Source: M3 sp964637445 (GTDB taxonomy: Bacteria; Bacteroidota; Bacteroidia; Bacteroidales; Muribaculaceae). Taken from it: 18,820 bases of DNA. The stretch's first letter is position 1, and every line of letters starts with the position of its first letter. Both the position numbers and the translations under genes were made by a program. Positions 7,554 to 15,900 of this stretch are shown here, piece by piece. The stretch is taken from positions 1-18,820 of the forward strand of contig CAZWWS010000049.1 in NCBI GenBank assembly GCA_964637445.1, given 5' to 3'. The notes beneath the pieces are model-generated. The model was not told where the DNA came from, did no database searches, and saw only the letters and a list, made by a program, of their open reading frames with translations.

Positions 7554-8921
7554 TCAACAGAGGGGAGAGTGTTCCGGTGAAAAAATATTGTCCTGAAGAA
7601 AGCGTTTGAGATGAAAAGTTAGAAAATGAGGGAATGTATATATTTGTCCGTTGAACCCTATGTTTTTGTCGCATAGCTTGATGCCGTAAGACACATCGCT
7701 GTATTTGTCATTTCCGATTAATTTGTTGAGCGATATGGTTGCCCCATCGGTAGCTTTTACTTCGATAGGAATAAGATGGTTGGCATCACGGACAAAAAAG
7801 TCTATTTCCAAAGCAGGATTTTCCTGCTTGTAGTAATATAGGTTGTAACCTTGCTTAGCGAGCATATCAGCTACGATATTTTCGTAGATAGCGCCTTTGT
7901 AAGTGCCGAAGTTGCGATTGGTGCGAAGATCGTATTGAGCTTCTTCGTCGATAGAGGCAATCAGCAGACCGGTGTCCTTAAAGTATATTTTATATAGCCG
8001 CGAGTCGTAGTTGCCTTTTAGTGGAAGTTCAATGTCCGACAGGCAATAGCAGGGATTGATTATTCCTGCCGACGAAAGCCATTCGACCACTCCGACATAG
8101 TCTCTGTTGCGCGCATTTTTCGCTACTTTGGAGATTTGGAATCGCTTGTTTTCTTTGGCGAGAAATACGGAAATGTGATTATACACGTTTCGTATTTTTG
8201 CCTTGTCGAGTCCGAGTGCATACTTTGTGATATCTTCGTTGTAGTCGATGAGAAGCTGCCGCTGGATGTCGAGTGTGCCACTGAAATTTTTGTTTGTAAC
8301 AAATGTGTTGACCACGTCGGGCATACCTCCAAGCATCATATAGTCTTTGAATACTGACGAAATAGTGACGTATTCCAACTCAGAGAATGGCTTCAACTCG
8401 ATCATGTGTCGATACATATCTTCGACAAACTCCGGAGAATATCCGTTTGCCCAAAGAAATTCTTCGAAATCCATTGAGTGCATTTCATAGTCTTCTTTGT
8501 AGCCCACAGAGTTCGACTCAATCTCGTTGTAGTTGATACCCATCAAAGAGCCGGAGCAAATCACGTCGTATCTACCATCGAGCTTAAAAAATTTGAGAGA
8601 TGTGGCACATGACGGACATTCTTGCAATTCGTCGAAAAAGAAAAGCGTATCTCCGGCGATAAACTCCAAAGAGGGGTCGAGCAGAGAAATGTTTTTTAGG
8701 ATAGTGTCGACATCGTAGCCATCGTTGAATATTCTTTTGAATTTGGGCTGCTCGACGAAGTTGATTTTTATGAAGCTTTTGTAGGCTTGCTGAGCAAACG
8801 CCGATATAGAGGCAGTTTTTCCAATCTGCCTCGCTCCTTTGATGATGAGTGGCTTGTGATTTTCTCTGTCTTTCCACTCGTGGAGTATTGTATCGACCTT
8901 TCTTTTAAGTAGTTGGCTCAT
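7554..8921 (-). CDS. AAA ATPase with DUF4143-type C-terminus
   Basis: A 455-residue P-loop ATPase of the family common in Bacteroidetes and archaea (COG1373-like), whose function is not settled; links to toxin-antitoxin or nucleic-acid systems are speculative. Walker A is GARQIGKT (29-36), Walker B FFFDELQ (94-100), and a sensor-like CSGSL follows (122-126). Residues about 190-350 match the helical DUF4143 region (MLGGMPDVV, WLSSAGII, DTGLL). The C-terminal Glu367, Asp394 and E407-V-K409 (LEIDFFV, IPIEVKA) fit a PD-(D/E)XK nuclease-like core. I place the start at ATG 8921, because the longer frame to 10106 runs through the repeat leader and antisense-like codons of the neighbour. The gene is visibly richer in A and T than its neighbours, hinting at acquisition. 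Its leader holds phased repeats. Confidence 0.9.
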   Translation of the reverse strand: MSQLLKRKVDTILHEWKDRENHKPLIIKGARQIGKTASISAFAQQAYKSFIKINFVEQPKFKRIFNDGYDVDTILKNISLLDPSLEFIAGDTLFFFDELQECPSCATSLKFFKLDGRYDVICSGSLMGINYNEIESNSVGYKEDYEMHSMDFEEFLWANGYSPEFVEDMYRHMIELKPFSELEYVTISSVFKDYMMLGGMPDVVNTFVTNKNFSGTLDIQRQLLIDYNEDITKYALGLDKAKIRNVYNHISVFLAKENKRFQISKVAKNARNRDYVGVVEWLSSAGIINPCYCLSDIELPLKGNYDSRLYKIYFKDTGLLIASIDEEAQYDLRTNRNFGTYKGAIYENIVADMLAKQGYNLYYYKQENPALEIDFFVRDANHLIPIEVKATDGATISLNKLIGNDKYSDVSYGIKLCDKNIGFNGQIYTFPHFLTFHLKRFLQDNIFSPEHSPLC

Positions 8922-9012
8922 AAATTTCACACTTTCGGGGATGCAAATATAGCGAAATTTCACAGAATCGGCAATGTAAATCGACCAAAATTTCACAAAA
9001 TCGGCTGTGAAA
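8922..9012 (-). repeat. Three 33-bp-phased direct repeats in the ATPase leader
   Basis: On the plus strand AAATTTCACA begins at 8922, 8955 and 8988, exactly 33 bp apart (about three helical turns). The 2nd and 3rd copies extend into AATCGGC. On the transcribed strand each is TGTGAAATTT, the first ending directly against the ATPase ATG. The outermost copy also forms a 7-bp inverted repeat with an additional half-site (TTTCACA at 8991-8997 and TGTGAAA at 9006-9012). The phasing and placement around a promoter suggest operator sites, perhaps for autoregulation; that role is inference. Confidence 0.75.
8944..8951 (-). promoter_or_regulatory. -7 box of the ATPase promoter, inside the repeats
   Basis: The minus strand reads TATATTTG, an exact TAnnTTTG match, lying between repeat copies 1 and 2. 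A TTG at 8974-8972 lies 23 bp upstream (start to start), a plausible -33 element. The box ends 22 bases before the ATG at 8921, leaving a very short leader. Repeat copy 2 falls between -33 and -7, and copy 1 lies in the leader next to the start codon, so a protein bound there would block RNA polymerase. Confidence 0.65.
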
Positions 9013-9016
9013 GGTT

Positions 9017-10063
9017 CTATTTCTTCCAGTCGGCTAAGTGGGTCATGAGTTGCTCGGCTTGTCGGAAGTCGGAGGGGGAACCTATGTCGATCCAAGTGCC
9101 GTTGATGGGGAAGAATGTGACTTTGCGGCCGTCGGCGATGGTTTTCTCCACGAAGTCGGGGGCGTCGACGCGCTCGCCGGGTGTGATCGAGGAGAGTAGC
9201 GCGGTGCGGATGAGGTAGATGCCTGCGTTGGCCTGATAGGTGTAGGTGGGCTTCTCCTCCAATGCGCGCACTTCCTGTCCCTCGGTGTTGAATATGGCGA
9301 AGGGAATCGACACGGTGTAGGGGATGGATGCGATGGTAATGTCGGCTTGCTGAGAGAGGTGATGCAAGTACATATCTTCGAAGGATATGTTGGTGAGCAA
9401 GTCGGAGTTCATGATGAGGGTGGTGGAGAGGTCGCTCTCTGGGACGAGCGCTGCTGAACCGATGGTACCCAGTGGGGCAGGCTCTTTGATGCAACGCACA
9501 GTGACTCCTGCAACGGGCGAAGCGAAATGGGCGTGAAGCTGCTCGGCAAGGTAGTTGGTGGTGACGTTGATGTCGGTGATACCACAGGCTGCGAGTGCTT
9601 CGATGTTGTAGTCGATGATTGGCTTGCCGCAGATGGGCAGGAGCGGTTTGGGGGTGGTGAGAGTGAGCGGACGCAAGCGTTCGCCTTTGCCCCCGGCCAT
9701 GAGGATGGCTCGCAGAGGGAGGATGGTATGGGTGGTGGAGAGGTCGTAGATGTCGACGATGTGTCGGTCGGCATCGAGGCGGGGTATGAGTGTGATGCCG
9801 AGACGGCGGTAGCGACGCAGAAGTGCTACGTCGGTGTTGTCGGCTTGGATGTATTTGAAGTCGCGGTGCATCACTTCGCTCACCGGAGTGGAGAGATTGG
9901 CTTGTCGCAGGAGTGCGCGGCGGATGTCGCCGTCGGTGAGAGTGCCCACCATGCGGTCGGCGTCGTCGATGGCGAGCAGAGTCATCTCGCTTCCGGAGAG
10001 TCGATTGAGTCGGTCGAGCGCATCGAGAAGCGATGCGTTGTGTGATATGATGTGGGTGTTCAT
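9017..10063 (-). CDS. ptmE: CBS-domain sugar-phosphate nucleotidyltransferase (PtmE-like)
   Basis: A 348-residue fusion of a CBS-domain pair (about 1-113; HNASLLDALDRLN, VGTLTDGDIRRALL, VSEVMHRDF) with a GlmU/RfbA-type nucleotidyltransferase (about 117-348). The latter shows RAILMAGGKGERLRPLT, TPKPLLPICGKPII, the metal-binding NSDLL and WIDIGSPSDF. This architecture is that of PtmE/LegX of the legionaminic acid pathway, which makes a GDP-amino sugar from GlcN-1-phosphate; the nucleotide used here is inferred, not seen. It overlaps the upstream synthetase by 4 nt (start at 10063), so the two are translationally coupled. Other nucleotidyltransferases of capsule loci are alternatives, but the CBS pair and the neighbours favour PtmE. 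Confidence 0.82.
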   Translation of the reverse strand: MNTHIISHNASLLDALDRLNRLSGSEMTLLAIDDADRMVGTLTDGDIRRALLRQANLSTPVSEVMHRDFKYIQADNTDVALLRRYRRLGITLIPRLDADRHIVDIYDLSTTHTILPLRAILMAGGKGERLRPLTLTTPKPLLPICGKPIIDYNIEALAACGITDINVTTNYLAEQLHAHFASPVAGVTVRCIKEPAPLGTIGSAALVPESDLSTTLIMNSDLLTNISFEDMYLHHLSQQADITIASIPYTVSIPFAIFNTEGQEVRALEEKPTYTYQANAGIYLIRTALLSSITPGERVDAPDFVEKTIADGRKVTFFPINGTWIDIGSPSDFRQAEQLMTHLADWKK

Positions 10064-10761
10064 GGCTGTTGGTCTGATTGATTGTTGAGAATGATGGTTT
10101 CAGCAATAAGCCAATCGATAGGGGTGTCTAAGTCGATGCTGCGGCTGCGAGGCATTTCTACCGGAATGCGTCGAGGAAATTTTCCGAGAGGCATTTGCCG
10201 TATCGATTTCGGGTTGATGACATAGACGGCTCCGTTGTATTCCCAAGCCGGAGGCGCATCTTGTCGGCGAGTGTATTCGCCATGACCTTTGGAGATATGG
10301 AGGTAGCCTTCGGGAGAGGTCTCGAAACAATTGTAGTAGGGGTTGGAAGCGGCTTCTTTGACCGTTACCACCATGTCGATGTCGTGGTTGTAGTGTTGCA
10401 GGCATCGCGTCACGTCGTCGACCATGCGAAGAGGCGAGGTAGGCTGAAGCAGAACTACGCAGTCGTAGTCGATGCCGGAGCGGTCGGCATATAGCATGGC
10501 GTCGATGATGACTTCGCGAGAGCCGGCAGTGTCGGTAGCAAGTCTGGCAGGTCGCATATAAGGCACGTCGAGTCCGAGCCGGCGAGCAGTGTCGGCAATC
10601 TCTTGGTCGTCGGTCGACAGGATGATGTGGTCGTCGGTCGACAGGGCGCGAGCCACATCAATAGAGTAGGCTATGAGCGGACGACCGGCAAGGAGTTTGA
10701 TGTTCTTGCGTGGTATGCCTTTGCTTCCGCCACGTGCGGGTATAATATATAGAGGTGTCAT
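10060..10761 (-). CDS. legF: CMP-nonulosonic acid cytidylyltransferase (NeuA/LegF type)
   Basis: Activates a nine-carbon acidic sugar (sialic, legionaminic or related) with CTP to give the CMP-sugar used by glycosyltransferases; cytoplasmic. The 233 residues are the standard single-domain length. The signature IPARGGSKGIPRKNIK opens the protein, followed by LLAGRPLIAYSI, DCVVLLQPTSPLR (about residues 90-102), and the later PPAWEYNGAVYV and SIDLDTPIDW segments. The start at 10761 overlaps the upstream epimerase stop by 4 nt, as does its own stop with the nucleotidyltransferase start. Substrate choice between Neu5Ac and legionaminate cannot be read from sequence; the PtmE-like neighbour favours legionaminate. 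Confidence 0.88.
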   Translation of the reverse strand: MTPLYIIPARGGSKGIPRKNIKLLAGRPLIAYSIDVARALSTDDHIILSTDDQEIADTARRLGLDVPYMRPARLATDTAGSREVIIDAMLYADRSGIDYDCVVLLQPTSPLRMVDDVTRCLQHYNHDIDMVVTVKEAASNPYYNCFETSPEGYLHISKGHGEYTRRQDAPPAWEYNGAVYVINPKSIRQMPLGKFPRRIPVEMPRSRSIDLDTPIDWLIAETIILNNQSDQQP

Positions 10762-11921
10762 AGCGGTAGGTCGTGGAATGGTTTGATGATAATGTCGTGG
10801 AGAGGCGTTTCGGCGATGGCGTCGACGATGAGTCGCAGCGTGTCGGGTTGCTCGTAAGGGTTGACGACAGAGCGAGCTGCCAGCCGAACTTCGGGGGAGA
10901 GAATGTGGCGCAATCCGCTATCGATTAGGTCGACTGAAACGCCGCAGTGGACCACAGAATCGGCTGCGATGCGTCCTTGCTGTCGGATGCCGATGTCGAG
11001 AGTGGGGATGCCCATCGAAGGCACTTCGACGATGCCGCTTGAGGAGTTGCCCACAACGGCTGCCACATATCGCAAGGCTGACAGATAGCGCCGGTGACCA
11101 AGAGAGGGGAAAAGTGCCATCCGCTCGGGGTGCTGCGAAGCATGACGCTGCAACAGGTCGATGATGGGTCGAGCGTTGGTGTCGTTGTTGGGGTATGTGA
11201 AAATAACCTTGTAGTCGGGGTGACGATCGAGCGCTTCGAGCAGATTGCGACATTGCTCGACGGGAGTGCCCGGGTCGAGCGTTGCCGGATGGAATGTTGC
11301 GAGAATAGTCTTGTCGGGTATTGAGGTGCCGAGGCTCTGCACCAGCTCTTGCCGAGACATGAGCGGGACGGCCTTGATGTTGTGGATGCCGATGGCTCCG
11401 GTGTTGATGACGCGCCGGGGCTGCTCGCCGAGCTGAATGACGCGCCGGCGGTATTGCTCGGTTTCGACGAGGTGGATATGGCTCATCTTGGTGATTGCAT
11501 GGCGAATGCTTTCGTCGTAGGCGCCTTGAGTGGTGGCTCCTCCGGCTATATGAGCAATGGGGACGCGATGAATCAGGGCTGCCGTGGCGGCAGCAAGCAT
11601 CTCATAGCGGTCGCCGAGTATGACGATGATGTCGGGACGATCCTTGCTGATGGCGTGGCTTATGCCTTGAAGGATGTCGGATAGCACTTGCGTGGTGCCT
11701 TCGGGGGTGTCGGAAACGGCTTCTGACGGCACTCGGTGGGTAATGGAGAGACCATCGCGCTCAATTTCGCGCCAAGTCTCGCCAAACTCGGGCAGAAGAT
11801 GCATATTGGTAGCGATGATCTGCAGGCTGATGTCGGGACGGGCGTTTAGCGCACGAGCTATAGGGCTGAGCAGCCCCCAATCGGCACGAGTGCCGGTGAT
11901 GATAGTGACTTTACGTTTCAT
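10758..11921 (-). CDS. legG: Hydrolysing nucleotide-sugar 2-epimerase (NeuC/LegG type)
   Basis: A 387-residue GT-B-fold enzyme that converts a UDP- or GDP-linked amino sugar into the free 2-epimer (ManNAc, or 2,4-diacetamido-trideoxymannose in the legionaminate route), releasing the nucleotide. Seen are ITGTRADWGLLSPI at the N-terminus, VILGDRYEMLAAA, IAHIAGGATTQGAYDESIRH and GNSSSGIVEVPSMG near the C-terminus, all NeuC/WecB family marks. I prefer ATG 11921 (MKRKVTIITGTRADWG) because family proteins begin there; ATG 11978 would add 19 poorly conserved residues. It is first of three overlapping genes. Two TAnnTTTG boxes lie upstream, at 11930-11937 and 12013-12020, and which one is used affects the start choice. 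Confidence 0.88.
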   Translation of the reverse strand: MKRKVTIITGTRADWGLLSPIARALNARPDISLQIIATNMHLLPEFGETWREIERDGLSITHRVPSEAVSDTPEGTTQVLSDILQGISHAISKDRPDIIVILGDRYEMLAAATAALIHRVPIAHIAGGATTQGAYDESIRHAITKMSHIHLVETEQYRRRVIQLGEQPRRVINTGAIGIHNIKAVPLMSRQELVQSLGTSIPDKTILATFHPATLDPGTPVEQCRNLLEALDRHPDYKVIFTYPNNDTNARPIIDLLQRHASQHPERMALFPSLGHRRYLSALRYVAAVVGNSSSGIVEVPSMGIPTLDIGIRQQGRIAADSVVHCGVSVDLIDSGLRHILSPEVRLAARSVVNPYEQPDTLRLIVDAIAETPLHDIIIKPFHDLPL

Positions 11922-11929
11922 ACTATCTG

Positions 11930-11937
11930 CAAAGATA
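11930..11937 (-). promoter_or_regulatory. Start-proximal -7 box upstream of legG
   Basis: The minus strand reads TATCTTTG, matching TAnnTTTG, only 8 nt before the preferred ATG at 11921. If active, the transcript would be nearly leaderless. No convincing -33 element was seen about 23 bp upstream, so it may be chance. Confidence 0.35.
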
Positions 11938-12012
11938 GGCATTTTTGTGTTGAATTCGGTGTTTTTAGTACGTTTCATAATTGATAAAAGTTATAATGTT
12001 TGTATTTCGCTG

Positions 12013-12020
12013 CAAAGTTA
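12013..12020 (-). promoter_or_regulatory. Distal -7 box for the legG-legF-ptmE operon
   Basis: The minus strand reads TAACTTTG, matching TAnnTTTG, about 90 nt before ATG 11921 and about 35 nt before ATG 11978. A tandem 8-bp repeat (ATTATGTC twice, 12040-12055) sits just upstream, where a -33 region or an activator site would be; no TTTG is present there. It faces away from the divergent lipoprotein promoter. Confidence 0.45.
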
Positions 12021-12155
12021 CAATGAAAAATAGAGTGGTATTATGTCATTATGTCACATTAAGAGAAAAAAGTTGAAAGGCGGCTCACAGATGACACGGA
12101 AGAACACGATGTTGTGAAAAAGTGGGGTGGGCTTTTTTTTTTGCGGATTTGTATG

Positions 12156-12163
12156 TATATTTG
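12156..12163 (+). promoter_or_regulatory. -7 box for the lipoprotein-yciH-addA-pepD run
   Basis: TATATTTG matches TAnnTTTG exactly and ends 6 nt before the lipoprotein ATG at 12170, implying a nearly leaderless transcript. A run of ten T bases (12133-12142) fills the -33 region, so no discrete TTTG element at normal spacing is seen. Change in the T-run length could alter promoter spacing. Confidence 0.5.
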
Positions 12164-12169
12164 TGGATT

Positions 12170-12580
12170 ATGAAATATTTGGTATTTATATTAGTGATGG
12201 TTGTACTGTCGAGCTGTAAGGGCACTCCGGTGAGCGACTCGATTGATAGTGCGCGATTTGACATTGATAATGGGCAGCCGGATAGGGCGGCAGCGACAAT
12301 AACAGCCGCCGTAGAGGGCAAGGATTCGATCTCTGTGGCAGAATTGCTGGATGTATCGATATTGTTGATACAGGCGTCGGAAGACTCAGGCAATGAGGAG
12401 TATATAGCTCAGGCAACGCGATGGTATCGTCGCGCATATGGGATAGACTCTGTAGCGGTGCAGGCTTATGTAGATACGCTGTCGACGGCCGACATGTCGC
12501 GAGCGATGCTGTTGGAGCAGTTGCGAAGGTCGTTGGATAGTCCGACTCCTATATTACCCGACACGTTGGAAATAGAATAA
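12170..12580 (+). CDS. Small lipoprotein of unknown function
   Basis: A 136-residue protein starting MKYLVFILVMVVLSSC, a compact lipoprotein signal with a clean lipobox (LSSC, Cys16). An upstream in-frame ATG at 12122 would put the signal out of place and lies before the -7 box, so I reject it. The mature part is acidic and predicted largely helical, with segments such as NGQPDRAAATITAAVEGKD and EYIAQATRWYRRAYG that recall tetratricopeptide-like helix pairs. No family was recognised. It is the first gene of a four-gene plus-strand run, 12 nt ahead of the YciH gene; the shared transcription gives no clear functional clue. Confidence 0.8.
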   Translation: MKYLVFILVMVVLSSCKGTPVSDSIDSARFDIDNGQPDRAAATITAAVEGKDSISVAELLDVSILLIQASEDSGNEEYIAQATRWYRRAYGIDSVAVQAYVDTLSTADMSRAMLLEQLRRSLDSPTPILPDTLEIE

Positions 12581-12592
12581 ACAACGTCTAAG

Positions 12593-12928
12593 ATGGCAGA
12601 TTGGAAAGATGCGCTTGCTTCGCTACAAGTGCCGCAAGCGGAAGAACAGAATGAAGAGTCGACTGCGACTGCAGAAGAGAAAAAGGGAGTGCAGTCGGAG
12701 CGCCTGGATATAGTGTTTGAGCGCAAAGGTCGCGGAGGCAAGCAGGCTACGATAGTGACCGGATTTGTAGTAGAAGATGCCGAGGTGGAGGAAGTGGCTG
12801 CTCGGTTGAAGCGTCGTCTTGGTACAGGAGGCTCGGCACGTGGCGGCGAGATATTGATACAAGGCGATCGCCGTGAGGATGTGAAGCGACTACTCACGGA
12901 GATGGGATATAAAGTAAGAATAATATAA
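12593..12928 (+). CDS. yciH: YciH/SUI1 family translation initiation factor homologue
   Basis: A 111-residue protein with the eIF1/SUI1 fold in its C-terminal two thirds. RLDIVFERKGRGGKQATIVTG is the beta-hairpin region (about residues 37-57), and GTGGSARGGEILIQGD (77-92) plus the final helix DVKRLLTEMGYKVRII complete the domain. The first 35 residues are a polar, Glu-rich tail. Bacterial YciH has been reported to affect initiation fidelity on the 30S subunit, but the physiological role is uncertain. It starts 12 nt after the lipoprotein stop and ends 11 nt before the helicase start, in one probable operon. Confidence 0.93.
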   Translation: MADWKDALASLQVPQAEEQNEESTATAEEKKGVQSERLDIVFERKGRGGKQATIVTGFVVEDAEVEEVAARLKRRLGTGGSARGGEILIQGDRREDVKRLLTEMGYKVRII

Positions 12929-12939
12929 GTGATAAACAC

Positions 12940-15900
12940 ATGCTGACGATCTATAAGGCTTCGGCCGGCTCGGGAAAGACATTTGCGCTTGCAAAAGAAT
13001 ATATAAAGTTGCTCATCGGAGAGAAAACCGAATCCGGGCGCTATCGGTTGCGTAGAGGCGGACGAGAGCATCACCAGTCGATATTGGCGATAACGTTTAC
13101 CAACAAGGCAACTGAGGAGATGAAGCGACGCATCGTCAAGGAACTTGCCGTCTTGGCCGGTAGAGCACTTCCGGCGGAGATGAAGCCGGATCCGGGAGAT
13201 TGCTTGGGCGACACAGTAGCACCGCCGGAGCAACCCGGCGAGTCGCCGTATAAAGCAGAGTTGATGGCTCTTTTCGGTTGCGGCGAAGAGGAACTGAAGA
13301 AAGCAACAGATAAGGCTTTGGTGGAGTTGCTACACAATTTTGAGTTTTTCAATGTGTCGACAATCGATTCATTCTTCCAATTGGTGTTACGAACATTTGC
13401 TCGTGAGGCAGAATTGACCGGTAACTTCGAGCTCGAACTTGACGATAAATATGCAGTGGCCACGGCAGTTGATCAGATGATGAGGTCGATAGGTCGTAAT
13501 ACAGATAAGGATACTCTACGATTGGCTAATTGGCTTGAAGAGTATATGATGTCGTTTGTAAATGAGGGTAAGAGTTTTAATATTCTCAATCGCGATAGTA
13601 GTACATACGAAGGGATAATAAAAACGATAGACGATCTATTTGATGATACATTTAAGGAAAATCGTGATGCGATAACGGAGTATCTGAAAGATTCCAATCT
13701 TTTACCGAATTTGGTCAAGGAACTTGCCGATAAAGTGAATGAAGAGCGTATCCGCCGTCGTCAAGCGATGGAAAAGGTGTATAATGTAGCGGCGCAGTAT
13801 GGGATAGATGTTGAGGATAAATATATCAGCCGATCTGTCATTCCGTCAATAAAAAAGTGGCTGGACGCAGAGAAAAAAGAGACACCAACAGCGACCTTGC
13901 AAGCGGCTGCAACAGACCAATCGAAGCGCTACTATGCAGATGTGTGCAAAAAGAATAATATAATCCCTGCTCTTGATGATGCAATAGCCGATGCCGTCAA
14001 TATGGGAATCAATGTTGATGCTATGGTGAAAGAGATACGGAGCGTGTCGAAATATCTGTATGTATTGGGTATATTGGCTCCGGTGGTGAAATATCTGTCG
14101 GCGTTCAGAGAAGAAAATAATCTGATATTGCTATCGGACACGAATGATATACTGCGACGAATAATCTCAGACGATGAGGTGCCGTTTGTCTACGAGCGAT
14201 TGGGAATGCAACTGAAGCACTATCTGATAGATGAGTTTCAAGATACGTCGACGTTGCAGTGGGGCAACCTGACTCCATTGGTAAGAGAGAGCGAATCAAA
14301 CGATCATGATAATCTGATCATCGGCGATGAGAAGCAGAGTATCTATCGATTTAGAGGAAGCGACCCGGAGTTGCTGAGAACGAAAGTGCAAGAACAGTTC
14401 GAGCAGGTAGATATAAAGGGAGTAAACCCTGCCGACAATACCAACTGGCGCTCATCGCGCGACGTAGTGGAGTTTAACAACCAAGAGTTTACCAAGTTGG
14501 CCAAGGAGTTGGGATTGGAGGATATCTATGCGAATGTAGTGCAACAAGTATCGAAGAAGCATGAGAATCATCGCGGGTATGTGAGTGTGGCCAAGTTGCC
14601 CGGAAAGGATGACGAATTCAAGAAAAATGCATTGACGCGATTGATCGATGATATAGTGCGATTGCGAAGCAATGGGTATCAGCCACGCGATATAGTGATA
14701 TTGGTAGATACAAATAAGGAAGCAAGCGCCATTGTGACTCATCTTCTGAAAGAATTGCCGGGTAGGACCGATATACCCAAAACAGAGGTGCTGTCGGACG
14801 AAGCGTTGCTGATAAATGCGTCGCCGGCGGTGCGCTTGATAGTGTCGATGCTTCGTTATATAGATGCCCCCGGCTATGACGAAAAGCCGAACGAAAAGAG
14901 ACCGAATTATACAGAAAAAGAGATAGCTCAATTTATAAACAGATATGAGTATCTGGCGACAGTAAGTGGAAAAAGCGCGTCGGAAGCACTATTGGAAGCG
15001 ATGCAAAAAAATCCGGAGTTGGATGAGTCGATCGACGAATTGACGGATCAAAAGGATGCTTCGGTGGTGGCAATCGTGGAGCGTATAATTGCTAAATTTC
15101 TATCGGATGAGGATCTGAAGTTGCAAGCTGCCTATATCTATGCGTTTCAAGATTTGGCAAATGACTATATGGTGCGCTATACGTCGTCGTTGCACGACTT
15201 TCTCAAATGGTGGGACGAAACGGGCTGTAAAAGAGCGATACCGGCACCTGCCACATCTAATGCCATCCGAGTGATGACCATCCATAAGTCGAAAGGACTT
15301 GAGTTCCCGTGTGTGTTGATACCATTTGCCAACTGGTCGATGAGTAAGTCGGGTGAGTTGCAGTGGTATAAGACCGCGGGCTTTGAAAAATATGTGTCGC
15401 GACCGGAATTGTTGCCTCCGATAACTCCGATTTCGGGAAGCAGTGCACTTGAGGCAACGATATTCGCTCCGCAATATCAAGCGAAAAAGAAGGAGCAGAT
15501 CATCGATAGGCTTAATGTGACGTATGTGGCGTTTACGCGCGCGGTCGATGTGCTGATAGTGTATTATTCCGAAAAGGCTCAAGAAGGTACGATAGGAAAA
15601 CTTTTGTCGACGACCATTGCGGGAGGAAGCGTCGAAATCGGCGAGATCCCTAAGGTGGAACGTGTGGAAATAGAAGAGGTGAAGACCCGACCATATATGG
15701 TGTCGAAAAATGACTGCGAAGTGAAGAGCCGCCTCAAAGTCGATGAGATAGCCGATGTGGATGATATCGACGACTTGTATAACTTGACGGATAAGCGAGT
15801 GAGAGGCACTCTGCTCCACAATATAATGCGCACGATAGAGACACCTAATGATTTGGATCGCGCGATATTGCGTCAGGTGAGCCGCGCCATCATACCCGGA

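Noticed and set aside
8922..9012. CRISPR-like array
   Set aside because: Only about 10 bp are repeated at 33-bp intervals and the intervening bases partly match. The unit is far shorter than CRISPR repeats, no cas gene is present, and a promoter lies inside.
8922..10106. In-frame extension of the ATPase to an 850-residue protein
   Set aside because: The added 395 residues are low-complexity His/Arg/Ser-rich antisense-phase codons over the nucleotidyltransferase gene and repeat leader. Family homology starts at MSQLLKRKV (8921).
11922..11978. Longer N-terminus for the NeuC/LegG-type epimerase
   Set aside because: The extra 19 residues are polar and not part of the family fold, and a -7-like box lies inside them. 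It remains possible if the distal promoter is used.
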